Under the pieces are notes generated by a model. That model was not told the DNA's origin, made no database searches, and was given only the letters and a program-made list of their open reading frames with translations. A stretch of DNA of 42,256 bases from the NCBI GenBank assembly GCA_024642245.1, contig JAHEBM010000027.1, positions 1 through 42,256 on the forward strand, read 5' to 3'. This DNA is from Haliea sp. GTDB lineage: Bacteria > Pseudomonadota > Gammaproteobacteria > Pseudomonadales > Halieaceae. Positions within the stretch are counted from its first letter, which is position 1. Each line of letters starts with the position of its first letter. Positions 7,430 to 16,365 of this stretch are shown piece by piece. The position numbers and the translations under genes are program-made.

Positions 7430-10400
7430 GTGGATAAAGCAAACACGGAACTCAGTGCAGAGGCGCAGCAATTCTCGCGTATTACCTTCGTCACCACCCT
7501 CCTGTTTGTCACAGTGGGATCAATAGCCTCGGTACTGGGCCTGTTTTTCAAGAGCCCCGTGGCTGATGGTCTCGCGCTTACAATCATTCTCGTGCTACTG
7601 CCGCTCTGTATTTTTGCGCATCGCCAGGCCCGCCGGGACAACCTTGATCGGTCGGTCGCGCTGGTGACTACCGTATGGTACCTGATCTCTTTTTTCATGA
7701 TTATCATCGGTGAACGCGTTTACGGCATTCTCATTGTCACCGCTACCCTGCCCATACTGATGGTGCTGCCCTTTGTCTCCCAAAAGATGTTCCGCTGGCT
7801 GATCGTCGGATCTATCGGTCTTATCGTGCTCGGAAGCGTAGGCCAGTTGTTCCCTACCATTTACACATCGCATGTTCCGGACAGGGTGCTGGCTTATGTC
7901 GAATCCTTTGCCACGACAGCGCTATGCTGCGTTGTCATGCTGTCACTGTGGCAATCAGGCGGCCGATTGAAAACCGCAGCTGACGGCATGCGCAAAGCCA
8001 TCACCGCCCTGCAGGAGTCGGAGAGATCCCTGGAAACCAAAGTCGAGGAGCGCACATCAGAAGTGAATGAAGCGTTCAGGGAAATCTCCGACCTGAACCG
8101 GATTGCCAGCATCGTGAACTCCACACTGGACCTGGATGCGGTCAAGCGCACGATCTACGAGGGCCTGCAGCAATTATTCACCTTTGACCAGATGGGCGTT
8201 TTCCTGGTGAACCCGGGTGACAAGCGCGTGCGGCTGGTTTTACAGGAGGGTGTGCCTTTTGATCCCGCCGTGCAGGACCTGTTGATGGGCGATGGCATAC
8301 CGCTGGATGCCAACGACAGCTTTACCGCTGCGTCAATCGTACTCCAGCAGACCATATACCGCGGCACGGTGACCCAGGAAGGCCTTGCGCAGGCCGGCGC
8401 AACCGACAAATTTATCTACCAGCACAGCCCAATGATGTCCTTCCTGCTGTGCCCGCTGGTGATCGAGAACAAGCCTATCGGCACGATTTTCTTTGTGGGC
8501 ACCGAGGAACCCTTCGAACTGCACGCCAGGGAGATCCAGTCCATCGAGCGCTACGTGACCCAGATGGGCACGGCAATCCGCAATGGCCAGCTGTTCCAGT
8601 CTGCCGAGGAGGCACGCAACGAGGCCGAGAAGGCGAATATGTCCAAGGGCACGTTCCTGGCCAATATGAGCCACGAGATACGCACGCCGATGAATGCCAT
8701 CATCGGCCTGACCGACCTGTGCCTGGAGACCGAGCTCACTCCCAAGCAGCAGGATTACCTCATCAAGGTGGATGGTGCAGCCAACGCCCTGCGCAGCATC
8801 ATCGACGACATCCTCGACTTCTCGAAGCTGGAGTCCGGCAAGCTGGAATTCGAGAACGTGCCGTTCTCACTCAATGCGGTGCTGGATAACCTGGCCACGA
8901 TCTGCATGGTGCGCTGCCAGGCCAAGAAACTCGAACTGGTGTTCCAGCGCGACCCGAGCCTGCCGGATACCCTGCTGGGCGACCCGACACGCCTGGGCCA
9001 GATACTGATCAATCTCGCGGGCAACGCCATCAAGTTTACCGAGAAGGGCGCTGTGGTGGTCGAGATCCGCCAGTCCGGCCGCTCGGGCGACCGGGTTACC
9101 GTGCACTTCGACGTGCGCGACAGTGGTATCGGCATGAATGCCGAACAGCAACAACGCCTGTTCAAATCCTTCTCCCAGGCCGACAGCACCATCACCCGAC
9201 AGTACGGCGGCACCGGGCTTGGGCTGGCAATCTCCCAGCAACTCACCCAGGGGATGGGCGGGCAGATCGAAGTGGACAGCGCACCCGGCGAAGGCAGCAG
9301 CTTCCATTTCAGCCTGAAGTTCAATATTGGCGAGCAGTCCGCGGAGGATAAACCGGAGCCCGAAGCCCCGACGGACCTCAAGGTGCTGGTGGTGGACGAT
9401 AACGAGGCCTCGCGGGATATCCTGCGAGAGTACCTGCACTCTTTCGGTTACCGGGCCACGCTGGCGGAGAGCGGTGAGGAGGCACTGGCTGTCATCGATC
9501 GGGAAGAGCCATTCGACCTGGTGCTGCTGGACTGGATGATGCCGGGCATGACCGGGCTGGATGTCGCCCTGGCGATTCGCGACCGCAAACCCGCGCCGAA
9601 AATCGTACTGCTGTCCTCCTGGCGCATGCCCAGCAGCGAGCATGAATCGATGGTGGATGCCTTCCTTGCCAAGCCAATCAAGCCCTCTGCGCTGCTGGAT
9701 ACGATCATGCTGGCCTTCGGCAAGCAACCCGCGCGCCGCGCCGGAGCGAAACGCCAGTCTTTTGACATCTCCGACCTGGCGCCGATCAAGGGAGCGCGAG
9801 TGCTGGTGGTTGACGACTCCGAGATCAACCTGCAGATCGCCTGCGAGTTACTGCAAAAAGTACCCCTGGTGCTGGACACCGCCTGCAACGGCGCCGAGGC
9901 CGTGGAGAAGGTCCTGAACAACCCCTACGACTGCGTGTTGATGGACGTACAGATGCCGATCCTCGATGGCTACGCCGCCACCGGGAAGATTCGTGCTGAT
10001 GGCCGCTTTGGCGACCTGCCCATCCTTGCCATGACCGCCAACGTCATGGCGGAGGATCGCAGCCGCACGCGAGAGGCTGGCATGAACGGGCATATTGCCA
10101 AGCCGATCGAGCCGAGACTGCTGTACCAGGCGGTGCTGGCCGCCGTTCCCCCCGGCGATTACCTGGAAAATCTCTCCACGGTGGACACAGCCGATGCCGA
10201 CGCAGCGGTAGCGGAAGCAAAACCCCTGCCCGACGTCCTGCCCGGGCTGGACATCAAGGCGGGCCTGGCACGGCTGGCCGGCAATGAAAAACTGTTCTAC
10301 AAGCTGCTCAAGGATCTGCTGGAGGGGTATGCCGATGCCCCGCGGCTCCTGAAGGCGCACCAGGAGCGCGGCGAACTGGAGGAAGTGCGCGGCATGGCGC

Positions 10401-10816
10401 ACAAGCTCAGGGGCATCGCCAATAACCTCGGCGCCCGGGAATTGGGCGCCTGCGCCGAGGACATCGAGACCCGGGCCAGGAACAAGGAAAAAGTGCCCGC
10501 CGATACCTTTGCCGGGATGGCCGCCCTATTTGGCACCCTGCAGGACTCTATGCAGACCCTGAACAACGACCTGGCCGAGGCACACAATTCAGGCTCTGGG
10601 TCGCAGGAAAACATTGCTGAACTGTTTGCAGAGCTGGTGGTGTCCGTCGAAGCCTGCGATCCGTCGGCGATCGACCTGCTGGACCGGATTCTGGACAGCG
10701 CCGACCCGGACAGCACACTGGTGCGTGAGCTGGCACGGCCGCGGGAGATGCTGGATAACTTCGATTTTTCCGGGGCGGAGCCGTTGCTGGCGGGTATTGA
10801 AATCCAGGCGAGTTAA
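7430..10816 (+). CDS. Hybrid sensor histidine kinase (TM-GAF-HisKA-HATPase-REC-REC-HPt)
   Basis: A 1128-aa inner-membrane phosphorelay kinase. Five to six membrane helices (about residues 18-172) are followed by a coiled linker (185-225), a GAF domain (about 228-395), HisKA with phospho-His415 (MSHEIRTPMNA) and an HATPase_c domain with N box NLAGNAIKF, G1 DSGIGM and G2 GGTGLGL. Two receivers follow: REC1 with D701 (LVLLDWMMPGM) and REC2 with D839 (CVLMDVQMPIL). An HPt domain has H991 (MAHKLRGIANNLGA); about 80 helical residues end the protein. This is the BarA/ArcB-like layout with a duplicated receiver. GTG 7430 is the start used; AAGAGG (7413-7418) lies 11 nt upstream, rather far. The probable partner is the divergent receiver protein at 6852. 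Confidence 0.95.
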   Translation: MDKANTELSAEAQQFSRITFVTTLLFVTVGSIASVLGLFFKSPVADGLALTIILVLLPLCIFAHRQARRDNLDRSVALVTTVWYLISFFMIIIGERVYGILIVTATLPILMVLPFVSQKMFRWLIVGSIGLIVLGSVGQLFPTIYTSHVPDRVLAYVESFATTALCCVVMLSLWQSGGRLKTAADGMRKAITALQESERSLETKVEERTSEVNEAFREISDLNRIASIVNSTLDLDAVKRTIYEGLQQLFTFDQMGVFLVNPGDKRVRLVLQEGVPFDPAVQDLLMGDGIPLDANDSFTAASIVLQQTIYRGTVTQEGLAQAGATDKFIYQHSPMMSFLLCPLVIENKPIGTIFFVGTEEPFELHAREIQSIERYVTQMGTAIRNGQLFQSAEEARNEAEKANMSKGTFLANMSHEIRTPMNAIIGLTDLCLETELTPKQQDYLIKVDGAANALRSIIDDILDFSKLESGKLEFENVPFSLNAVLDNLATICMVRCQAKKLELVFQRDPSLPDTLLGDPTRLGQILINLAGNAIKFTEKGAVVVEIRQSGRSGDRVTVHFDVRDSGIGMNAEQQQRLFKSFSQADSTITRQYGGTGLGLAISQQLTQGMGGQIEVDSAPGEGSSFHFSLKFNIGEQSAEDKPEPEAPTDLKVLVVDDNEASRDILREYLHSFGYRATLAESGEEALAVIDREEPFDLVLLDWMMPGMTGLDVALAIRDRKPAPKIVLLSSWRMPSSEHESMVDAFLAKPIKPSALLDTIMLAFGKQPARRAGAKRQSFDISDLAPIKGARVLVVDDSEINLQIACELLQKVPLVLDTACNGAEAVEKVLNNPYDCVLMDVQMPILDGYAATGKIRADGRFGDLPILAMTANVMAEDRSRTREAGMNGHIAKPIEPRLLYQAVLAAVPPGDYLENLSTVDTADADAAVAEAKPLPDVLPGLDIKAGLARLAGNEKLFYKLLKDLLEGYADAPRLLKAHQERGELEEVRGMAHKLRGIANNLGARELGACAEDIETRARNKEKVPADTFAGMAALFGTLQDSMQTLNNDLAEAHNSGSGSQENIAELFAELVVSVEACDPSAIDLLDRILDSADPDSTLVRELARPREMLDNFDFSGAEPLLAGIEIQAS

Positions 10817-10912
10817 TCTTTGGAAAAAACCGGCATCGGGTAGCGCTTCGAATGAAACGGCCCCTCGAGTGATGTCATCGGGGGGCCCGGGGAGGATGGC
10901 GCTTACACAGAA

Positions 10913-11323
10913 TCAGGGGGCGACGATATCCCGGCGCCCCTTGATCAGGCTGCGGAAAAAGTCCAGCACGGACTCCTCCTTGAAATCCTTGAACTCCCCG
11001 GCATCCATGAACATACCGTGGTCGGCACAGGCCTCAAACCAGATATGCTTCTGTTTCGGGTCGTGACCCTTTTCCATGGTCTTGCCACAATGCGGACATT
11101 CGATATCGGCATGGCTGTCCCACTTCCAGCCCTCGGTAGCATCGCCGATATCCAGGGCCTCGCTGCCCTTGATGTTCTTCAGCTGATGCGCCTCGTCCAG
11201 ATCGAACCACAGGCCCTTGCAGTGGGTGCAGCGATCGACGAGGACATCGCCGTGTGCAACTTCCTCCATGCCGTGGTGGCACTTGGGACACTTCAGGCTG
11301 TGTGTATCGGCATGATATTCCAT
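10913..11323 (-). CDS. Zinc-ribbon protein with duplicated TFIIB-type zinc finger
   Basis: A 136-aa small cytoplasmic protein with two repeats of the zf-TFIIB (COG3809) motif. Repeat 1: CPKC (12-15), CTHC (32-35), KGLWFDLDE. Repeat 2: ECPHCG, then CADHGMFMDAGEF, where the last metal ligand pair is C-x2-H rather than C-x2-C. The ELxxF tail SVLDFFRSLIKGRR is typical. Function of this family is unknown. ATG 11323 is preceded by AGAGGGAATAAG. It appears to have its own promoter (see 11360-11387). Confidence 0.82.
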   Translation of the reverse strand: MEYHADTHSLKCPKCHHGMEEVAHGDVLVDRCTHCKGLWFDLDEAHQLKNIKGSEALDIGDATEGWKWDSHADIECPHCGKTMEKGHDPKQKHIWFEACADHGMFMDAGEFKDFKEESVLDFFRSLIKGRRDIVAP

Positions 11324-11359
11324 TCTTATTCCCTCTTATCAGGATGGCGAAGACAAAAT

Positions 11360-11387
11360 AGTATAACCCCGCTTACGGTATTTTCCA
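11360..11387 (-). promoter_or_regulatory. Candidate promoter of the zinc-ribbon gene
   Basis: Read leftward: TGGAAA (11387-11382), 16-nt spacer, TATACT (11365-11360), about 36 nt before the start codon. The -10 is 5/6 to consensus, the -35 4/6. Confidence 0.35.
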
Positions 11388-11479
11388 CCTATATGCTTCA
11401 AAGCCCGCATTTACCCCGACTGCCCCCTGCGTACCGGGATATGCCGACGGGATGGGCCCGCGTTGCAGGCGGGTGAAAA

Positions 11480-14038
11480 TCACTGCAGGAACACCCCCCT
11501 GACACCACCGGAAATCAGTACCGTGGTGTCCAGCAAGGTGCCCGGCAGATGAATACCGCCCTTACCGGCAAGGTACCGGGGCGTCCACTCGGGTTCAAAT
11601 TTCTCCTTGTACTGCCGCAGACCCTCGAAATTGTAAAAGTGGTCCCCGAAGCGATAGACAAGATTGCCCAACTTGTTCCAGGCCGGCGCCAGCGATCCGC
11701 GTTCCAGGCCCGACAGCGGCGCCATGCCGAGGCTGAACCACCGGTATCCCCGCTCCCGCCCCCATTGCATCACCTGTGCAAACATCGCGTCCATTACCCC
11801 CTTGGGGGCCGCGCTGCCGAAACGCATGAGGTCGAGGGATAACTCCCCTGCCGCCGCGCACTGCCATAGGTTGGCAAAGGCCACAATTCGCCCATCGATG
11901 CGCATCACAGCACAGTCAAAATTCGCCAGGTAAGCGGCTTCAAAATAACCCAGGGAAAAGCCCTTCTCACGTGCCGCCCTGGCCTGGAGCCACTCGTCAG
12001 ACACCTGGCGCAGCTCCGCCAGGATAGGCGGCACCTCGGCGGCCGGCACCACTGAAAACGCCACGCCGTCACGCTTTGACCTGTTCACAGCATGGCGTAA
12101 ACCCGCCCTGCGACTGCTCGCGAGGTCAAAGTCCACGAGATTAACCCGCCCCTCCTCTCCCAGTTTGGAGAAGGAAAGACCCAGGTCGATATAGACCGGG
12201 AGATGGCTTTCTCCGACTTCGTAAAAAACACAGCGGACATTCTGGAGGTCGCAGAGCTCCAGAAAGCTCCAGGCCAACTCCTCGAAACGCTCCGGATTGC
12301 CCAGGGGGTCACCCATGCTGATATAACTGTGGCCCGAGCCCTGGTACATCAGCACCGCATCCCCCGCCGGATGAAACAGGAATTTTTTATCGCCCAGCAG
12401 CGCGAGGTTGGCATCGCTGCGTGTCGATTGGGCGATGATCGCCCCCAGCCTTGACAGGTCCGGATCAACAGCTTCTGCCGTCGGGCGCAGGTGCCCGCGC
12501 AGCAATCGCAGGCCGGCAAATACACCGGCAATAATCATCGCCAGCAGGCCTGCGCGCAGCATCCGCGATGCGTCTCCCTGCAAGGTGAACTGCCACCACA
12601 GCTGGTCGGAATACTCGCTGTGCCTGTGGACAAAAATGCCCAGGCCCACAGCCACCGCCAGAACCACCAGTATGCTCAGCAGCCAGCTGGGATCGAAACG
12701 CTGGTCGAGCAAGCCCCTGCCACGGTAAAACTCGGCACGAGACAACCAGGTCAGCAGGGCTATGCCCAACAGCAGCGAAGTCTGCGCAACGCTGTCACGG
12801 TGAATGAACATGCTCAGCGAGGCCATCACCAGCAGGATCAACGTCGCACGGTAGGCGCCGTGCAAGCGCCGGTACAGGCCGCGAGCCAGCAGCAACAAAC
12901 CGACACCGATAGCGCTGCTGAGCAGGTGGGACATTTCCAGTACCGGCAGGGGAATAATCCTTTCCAGGGCGCCCTGCTCGAGATGGCCCAGCGGAATGGC
13001 TGCGCCGATGACCAGGTAAGCACCCACCAGGAAAACCGCCGCGCCGATGGACTGCGGGACCAGCCTTGTCCCCCAGGCCATACCCTTTTCTGACAAGCTG
13101 CGCAATTTCTCCCTGTGCTCGACGATTTCGTGGGCAACCACCAGCACCAGCGCCAGAAGCAGCGGGATCAGGTAGTAGAGCAGGCGGTAGGCCAGTATCG
13201 CACCCAGCAGCAAGGCCACCGGGACATCCGGCAGCAGCAGTAGCATGGCCGATTCAAACACGCCGACCGCACCCGGGACATTGCTGATGACACCGGCTAC
13301 CATGGCCAGCAGATAGGCGCCAAGGAAGGGCAGAAACGGCAAATCCACGGAGGCGTCGAGCAACACGTACAGCACGCAGGAGGCTATGACCAGGTCGACG
13401 CTGCCAAGCAGGCACTGGCCAAGGCCGATTCTCACCCCCGGCGGCCTGATAACCCAACCCATGATTTCCATCGGGGTGCGCCGCAGCGCGTTCCACCCCA
13501 GGTACAGCAGGGGAACAACCAGTAACAGCAGTCCCAACAGCTGTAGCAGCAACGGACCCAGGGGCAGGATCCTGAGTGCTACCGGATCCACCAGCAGCGT
13601 GACGCCCAGCAGGATCGCCGACCCGAGGCTATAGGTCAGGGGGATAAAACCCACCACCAGCGCTATGCGGGCAGCAGACAAGCCCGCCAGGCTGTATGCC
13701 CGGTACCGTATCGCTCCCCCGGACAGGGACGACAGGCCCACGTTGTGGCCTATGGCAAAGGCCGAGAAGGATACCGGCGCCACCCTGGGGTAAGGCAACC
13801 CCGCGGCCACATAGTGCAACGCCAGGAAGTCATACAATGTCAGGATAAGGTAGCTGGCGAGCGCCAGGAGGCCACTGATGGCCAGCACAGCAGGGGACAG
13901 CGCCTTGAATTGCACCAGGACATCCTGCAGCGAGATAGTCTGGGCCTCCCTGACCAGTATCCAGATGGCCAGGCAGAAAATACCCGCCGCCACGACCGGC
14001 AGGAAAAAATGGGTAAGCTGGCGCGCGCGCTCAGCCAT
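11480..14038 (-). CDS. mprF: Bifunctional aminoacyl-phosphatidylglycerol synthase/flippase MprF
   Basis: 852 aa, the full length of MprF. The N-terminal half to about residue 500 has around 14 membrane helices and includes the flippase (UPF0104) region with NVGLSSLSGGAIRYR and NVPGAVGVFES. The C-terminal cytoplasmic third (DUF2156, two GNAT-like folds) holds LGDKKFLFHPAGDAVLMYQ, SMGDPLG, RHAVNRSKRDG, EKGFSLGYF, FSLGMAPLSGL and YRFGDHFYNFEGLRQYKEKFEP. It adds lysine or alanine from aminoacyl-tRNA to phosphatidylglycerol and moves the product outward, which lowers surface charge and protects against cationic peptides. The amino acid specificity cannot be read from sequence. Start ATG 14038 has a weak ribosome site; the small membrane gene 31 nt upstream may be co-transcribed. 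Confidence 0.95.
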   Translation of the reverse strand: MAERARQLTHFFLPVVAAGIFCLAIWILVREAQTISLQDVLVQFKALSPAVLAISGLLALASYLILTLYDFLALHYVAAGLPYPRVAPVSFSAFAIGHNVGLSSLSGGAIRYRAYSLAGLSAARIALVVGFIPLTYSLGSAILLGVTLLVDPVALRILPLGPLLLQLLGLLLLVVPLLYLGWNALRRTPMEIMGWVIRPPGVRIGLGQCLLGSVDLVIASCVLYVLLDASVDLPFLPFLGAYLLAMVAGVISNVPGAVGVFESAMLLLLPDVPVALLLGAILAYRLLYYLIPLLLALVLVVAHEIVEHREKLRSLSEKGMAWGTRLVPQSIGAAVFLVGAYLVIGAAIPLGHLEQGALERIIPLPVLEMSHLLSSAIGVGLLLLARGLYRRLHGAYRATLILLVMASLSMFIHRDSVAQTSLLLGIALLTWLSRAEFYRGRGLLDQRFDPSWLLSILVVLAVAVGLGIFVHRHSEYSDQLWWQFTLQGDASRMLRAGLLAMIIAGVFAGLRLLRGHLRPTAEAVDPDLSRLGAIIAQSTRSDANLALLGDKKFLFHPAGDAVLMYQGSGHSYISMGDPLGNPERFEELAWSFLELCDLQNVRCVFYEVGESHLPVYIDLGLSFSKLGEEGRVNLVDFDLASSRRAGLRHAVNRSKRDGVAFSVVPAAEVPPILAELRQVSDEWLQARAAREKGFSLGYFEAAYLANFDCAVMRIDGRIVAFANLWQCAAAGELSLDLMRFGSAAPKGVMDAMFAQVMQWGRERGYRWFSLGMAPLSGLERGSLAPAWNKLGNLVYRFGDHFYNFEGLRQYKEKFEPEWTPRYLAGKGGIHLPGTLLDTTVLISGGVRGVFLQ

Positions 14039-14069
14039 ACATGCGTATCAACGACCGCCGGTTTGATAC

Positions 14070-14450
14070 CTAGGCGGCAGACCCACCGGTGCGGGATGCG
14101 GCGAACAGCAGCAGGGCCGAGACGACCACTTCCACCGCGATCTGCTCCGCGGCAAAAGCAGCGCCGTGCACCTGCCAGGCCACCAGTCGAAAAACAGCCG
14201 TCAGGGAGAGGATCAGCGCGACAGCAAGAAACCAGGTATTACGCTGAGTAATAAGACCCAGCAGGATCATGACACCACCGCCGACAAAGAATGCGGCCAG
14301 GTCACCGATCTGGGTGCTCAACCCAAGCCCCTCAAGCAGCGGCATACCGAATTCCGCAGCGACCGCGGCGGGAGCCACCAGCCAGCGCACGCCAATCACG
14401 ATAAACAGGATTGCGGGCAGCGCCACGATCACCTTGAGGACTTTATTCAT
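14070..14450 (-). CDS. Small four-helix membrane protein (DUF4345-like)
   Basis: A 126-aa inner-membrane protein with four predicted helices (about residues 4-24, 41-63, 69-92 and 99-119). The pattern of a first helix followed by LVAPAAVAAEFGM and a glycine-rich second helix (GGGVMILLGLI) is seen in DUF4345-like proteins of unknown function. ATG 14450 is chosen because GGAG lies 7 nt upstream; the frame extends to 14606 without similarity. It sits 31 nt upstream of mprF on the same strand. Confidence 0.75.
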   Translation of the reverse strand: MNKVLKVIVALPAILFIVIGVRWLVAPAAVAAEFGMPLLEGLGLSTQIGDLAAFFVGGGVMILLGLITQRNTWFLAVALILSLTAVFRLVAWQVHGAAFAAEQIAVEVVVSALLLFAASRTGGSAA

Positions 14451-14770
14451 CTTTTTTCTCCATTGTTTATACAGGGATTGACTATGGGGTTTGCGCCGCG
14501 CCATCGGCGTGGTGTGCCACGACAGGCCCGGGAGTGAAACCTTATGAGCTGCCCGGCTTGATAGCAACTCCCACCCATGGGGTGCACCATTATAGAAGCA
14601 CTCCATGGCCCCGCGCTAACAAAGCCTGAAGCAGTGGGTCACAAGGCCTGTACTGGCAGCCCGAGCCCACGATGCGCTACTATCGTGGCCTTCAGGTAAA
14701 TGGCCTGCGAATAAGATGTTGGTTTCTTGTTTCTTCGTCGCCGCGGGTCATCGGGGAGGTCAGTGAACAG
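14451..14770. other. Divergent intergenic region, membrane protein / ubiX
   Basis: 320 bases without a gene. The only clear structure is a perfect 7-bp hairpin, CCACGAT (14667-14673), loop GCGCTACT, ATCGTGG (14682-14688), about 80 bp before ubiX; TACTAT (14678-14683) within it resembles a -10 box. Open frames extending from both neighbours into this region lack family similarity. Confidence 0.45.
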
Positions 14771-15352
14771 ATGCGATTGATAGTTGGCATAACAGGTGCC
14801 AGCGGGGTGATTTACGGCATTCGCCTGCTGGAAATGCTGCGCGCCCTGCCGGATGTCGAATCGCACCTTATCCTCAGCAGTGGCGCGAAGTTAAACATTG
14901 CGCTGGAGACCAACTGGCAACCCGGGGCGGTCGAGGCCCTGGCCGATGTCGTCTACAGCGACAAGGACCTGGCGGCCGCCATAAGCAGCGGCTCCTGCCG
15001 CATGGACGGCATGGTCATCGCTCCCTGCTCGATGAAAACACTGTCCGGCGTGGTCAATTCCTACGCCGACAACCTGATTGTCCGCGCCGCTGATGTCACC
15101 TTGAAAGAACAGCGCCGCCTGGTCCTGGTGCCACGGGAATCCCCCCTGCATGTGGGCCACACCCGCTTGCTCCATGAGGCCGCGACGATGGGCGCCGTGA
15201 TCTGCCCTCCTGCTCCTGCGTTCTACACCAACCCGCAAACTGTCGATGACATCATCAACCACACCGTGGGACGACTACTGGACCTGTTCGGGCTGGACTG
15301 CGGCACGGTGAAGCGCTGGCAGGGTCCTGGCAGCGGCAGGCGAGGAGACTGA
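14771..15352 (+). CDS. ubiX: Flavin prenyltransferase UbiX
   Basis: A 193-aa cytoplasmic enzyme that joins a dimethylallyl group to reduced FMN, making the prenyl-FMN cofactor of UbiD decarboxylases (ubiquinone synthesis and related). Diagnostic segments: MRLIVGITGASGVIYGIRLL, the FMN/phosphate loop SGSCRMDGMVIAPCSMKTLSG, and RESPLHVGHTRLLHEAATMGAVICPP. Length fits the family. GGGGAGG (14754-14760) lies about 10 nt before ATG 14771. No ubiD is in the window. dmeF-like gene follows after 6 nt. Confidence 0.95.
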   Translation: MRLIVGITGASGVIYGIRLLEMLRALPDVESHLILSSGAKLNIALETNWQPGAVEALADVVYSDKDLAAAISSGSCRMDGMVIAPCSMKTLSGVVNSYADNLIVRAADVTLKEQRRLVLVPRESPLHVGHTRLLHEAATMGAVICPPAPAFYTNPQTVDDIINHTVGRLLDLFGLDCGTVKRWQGPGSGRRGD

Positions 15353-15358
15353 AGCCGC

Positions 15359-16324
15359 ATGATAAACCGAGATCCCGAACCCTGGCGGCACGATCACGTT
15401 TTCGACCAGGACCACAAGCGGGCAGGCGAGGCACGCACACTGCTGGTGGTCGTCATTACCGCGGTCATGATGGTGGTGGAAATAGCCGCGGGGCTGATGT
15501 TCGGCTCAATGGCGCTACTGGCCGACGGACTGCATATGGCTTCCCACGCCGCCGCCCTCGGCATAGCCGTCATGGCCTACGTGGTTTCCCGCCGCCTGGC
15601 CTACGACCGGGGTTTCACCTTCGGGGTCGGCAAGATCAACAGCCTGGCCGGTTTTACCAGCGCCGTCCTGCTGATGGGCTTTGCCCTGCTGATGGCCACC
15701 GAGAGCGTGGAGCGCCTGATCAATCCCCGGGACATCGCCTTCGATCACGCCCTGGTAGTGGCCGCCGTCGGCCTGGTGGTCAACGGCGTTTGCGCCTGGG
15801 TTCTCATGTCCACGCCCCACGATCACGGACACGGTCACGCGCATCACCATCACGAACACCATCACGAACACGAACACGAACACGATCATGAACACGAACA
15901 GCATCACGACCACAACCTGCGGGCTGCCTACCTGCACGTACTGGCCGATGCGCTCACTTCGGTGCTGGCAATTGTCGCCCTGCTGGCGGGAAAGTATTTT
16001 GGCGCGAACTGGATGGACCCCGTTATCGGCATACTCGGGGCGATGCTCGTGGCGCGCTGGTCCTACGGACTCATCCGCGACACCGCCAGGGTACTACTGG
16101 ACCGGCAGGCAGCTGACCACCTGGCCGAGCAATTGCGCCAGTCCATAGAAAGCGGCAGCCCGGCACGGGTGACCGACCTGCACTACTGGGTCATCGGCCA
16201 CGACCTTTACGCCGCGGAGCTGGTCATCGTCAGCAGCGACCCGGCCTCGCCTGCTCACTACCGCTCGCTGATACCCGAACACCTCAAGGTAGTGCACGCC
16301 ACCATTGAGGTTCACCAGCGGTAG
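15359..16324 (+). CDS. dmeF: Cation diffusion facilitator, DmeF-like Co/Ni (Zn) exporter
   Basis: A 321-aa inner-membrane proton/metal antiporter. N-terminal HDHVFDQDH and TAVMMVVEIAAGLMFGSMALLADGLHM are typical of DmeF; six helices cover residues 28-235. Site-A metal ligands sit in LLADGLHMASH (D56, H60-region) and YLHVLADALTS. The loop between helices 4 and 5 (residues 154-185) holds 19 His in 32 residues. The C-terminal cytoplasmic domain (about 240-321) ends in VHATIEVHQR. DmeF relatives export cobalt and nickel; zinc cannot be excluded. ATG lies 6 nt after ubiX, so co-transcription is likely. Confidence 0.9.
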   Translation: MINRDPEPWRHDHVFDQDHKRAGEARTLLVVVITAVMMVVEIAAGLMFGSMALLADGLHMASHAAALGIAVMAYVVSRRLAYDRGFTFGVGKINSLAGFTSAVLLMGFALLMATESVERLINPRDIAFDHALVVAAVGLVVNGVCAWVLMSTPHDHGHGHAHHHHEHHHEHEHEHDHEHEQHHDHNLRAAYLHVLADALTSVLAIVALLAGKYFGANWMDPVIGILGAMLVARWSYGLIRDTARVLLDRQAADHLAEQLRQSIESGSPARVTDLHYWVIGHDLYAAELVIVSSDPASPAHYRSLIPEHLKVVHATIEVHQR

Positions 16325-16365
16325 GATCATCCCCGGGGGCGGGCACCGGGACGACGCAAAACAAC

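Noticed and set aside
7408..7437. Nine-codon leader frame overlapping the kinase start
   Set aside because: No ribosome binding site before its ATG and no regulatory pattern in the peptide; probably chance.
8867..9727. 286-codon minus frame inside the hybrid kinase
   Set aside because: It is antisense to the HATPase and receiver domains and has no ribosome site or family features.
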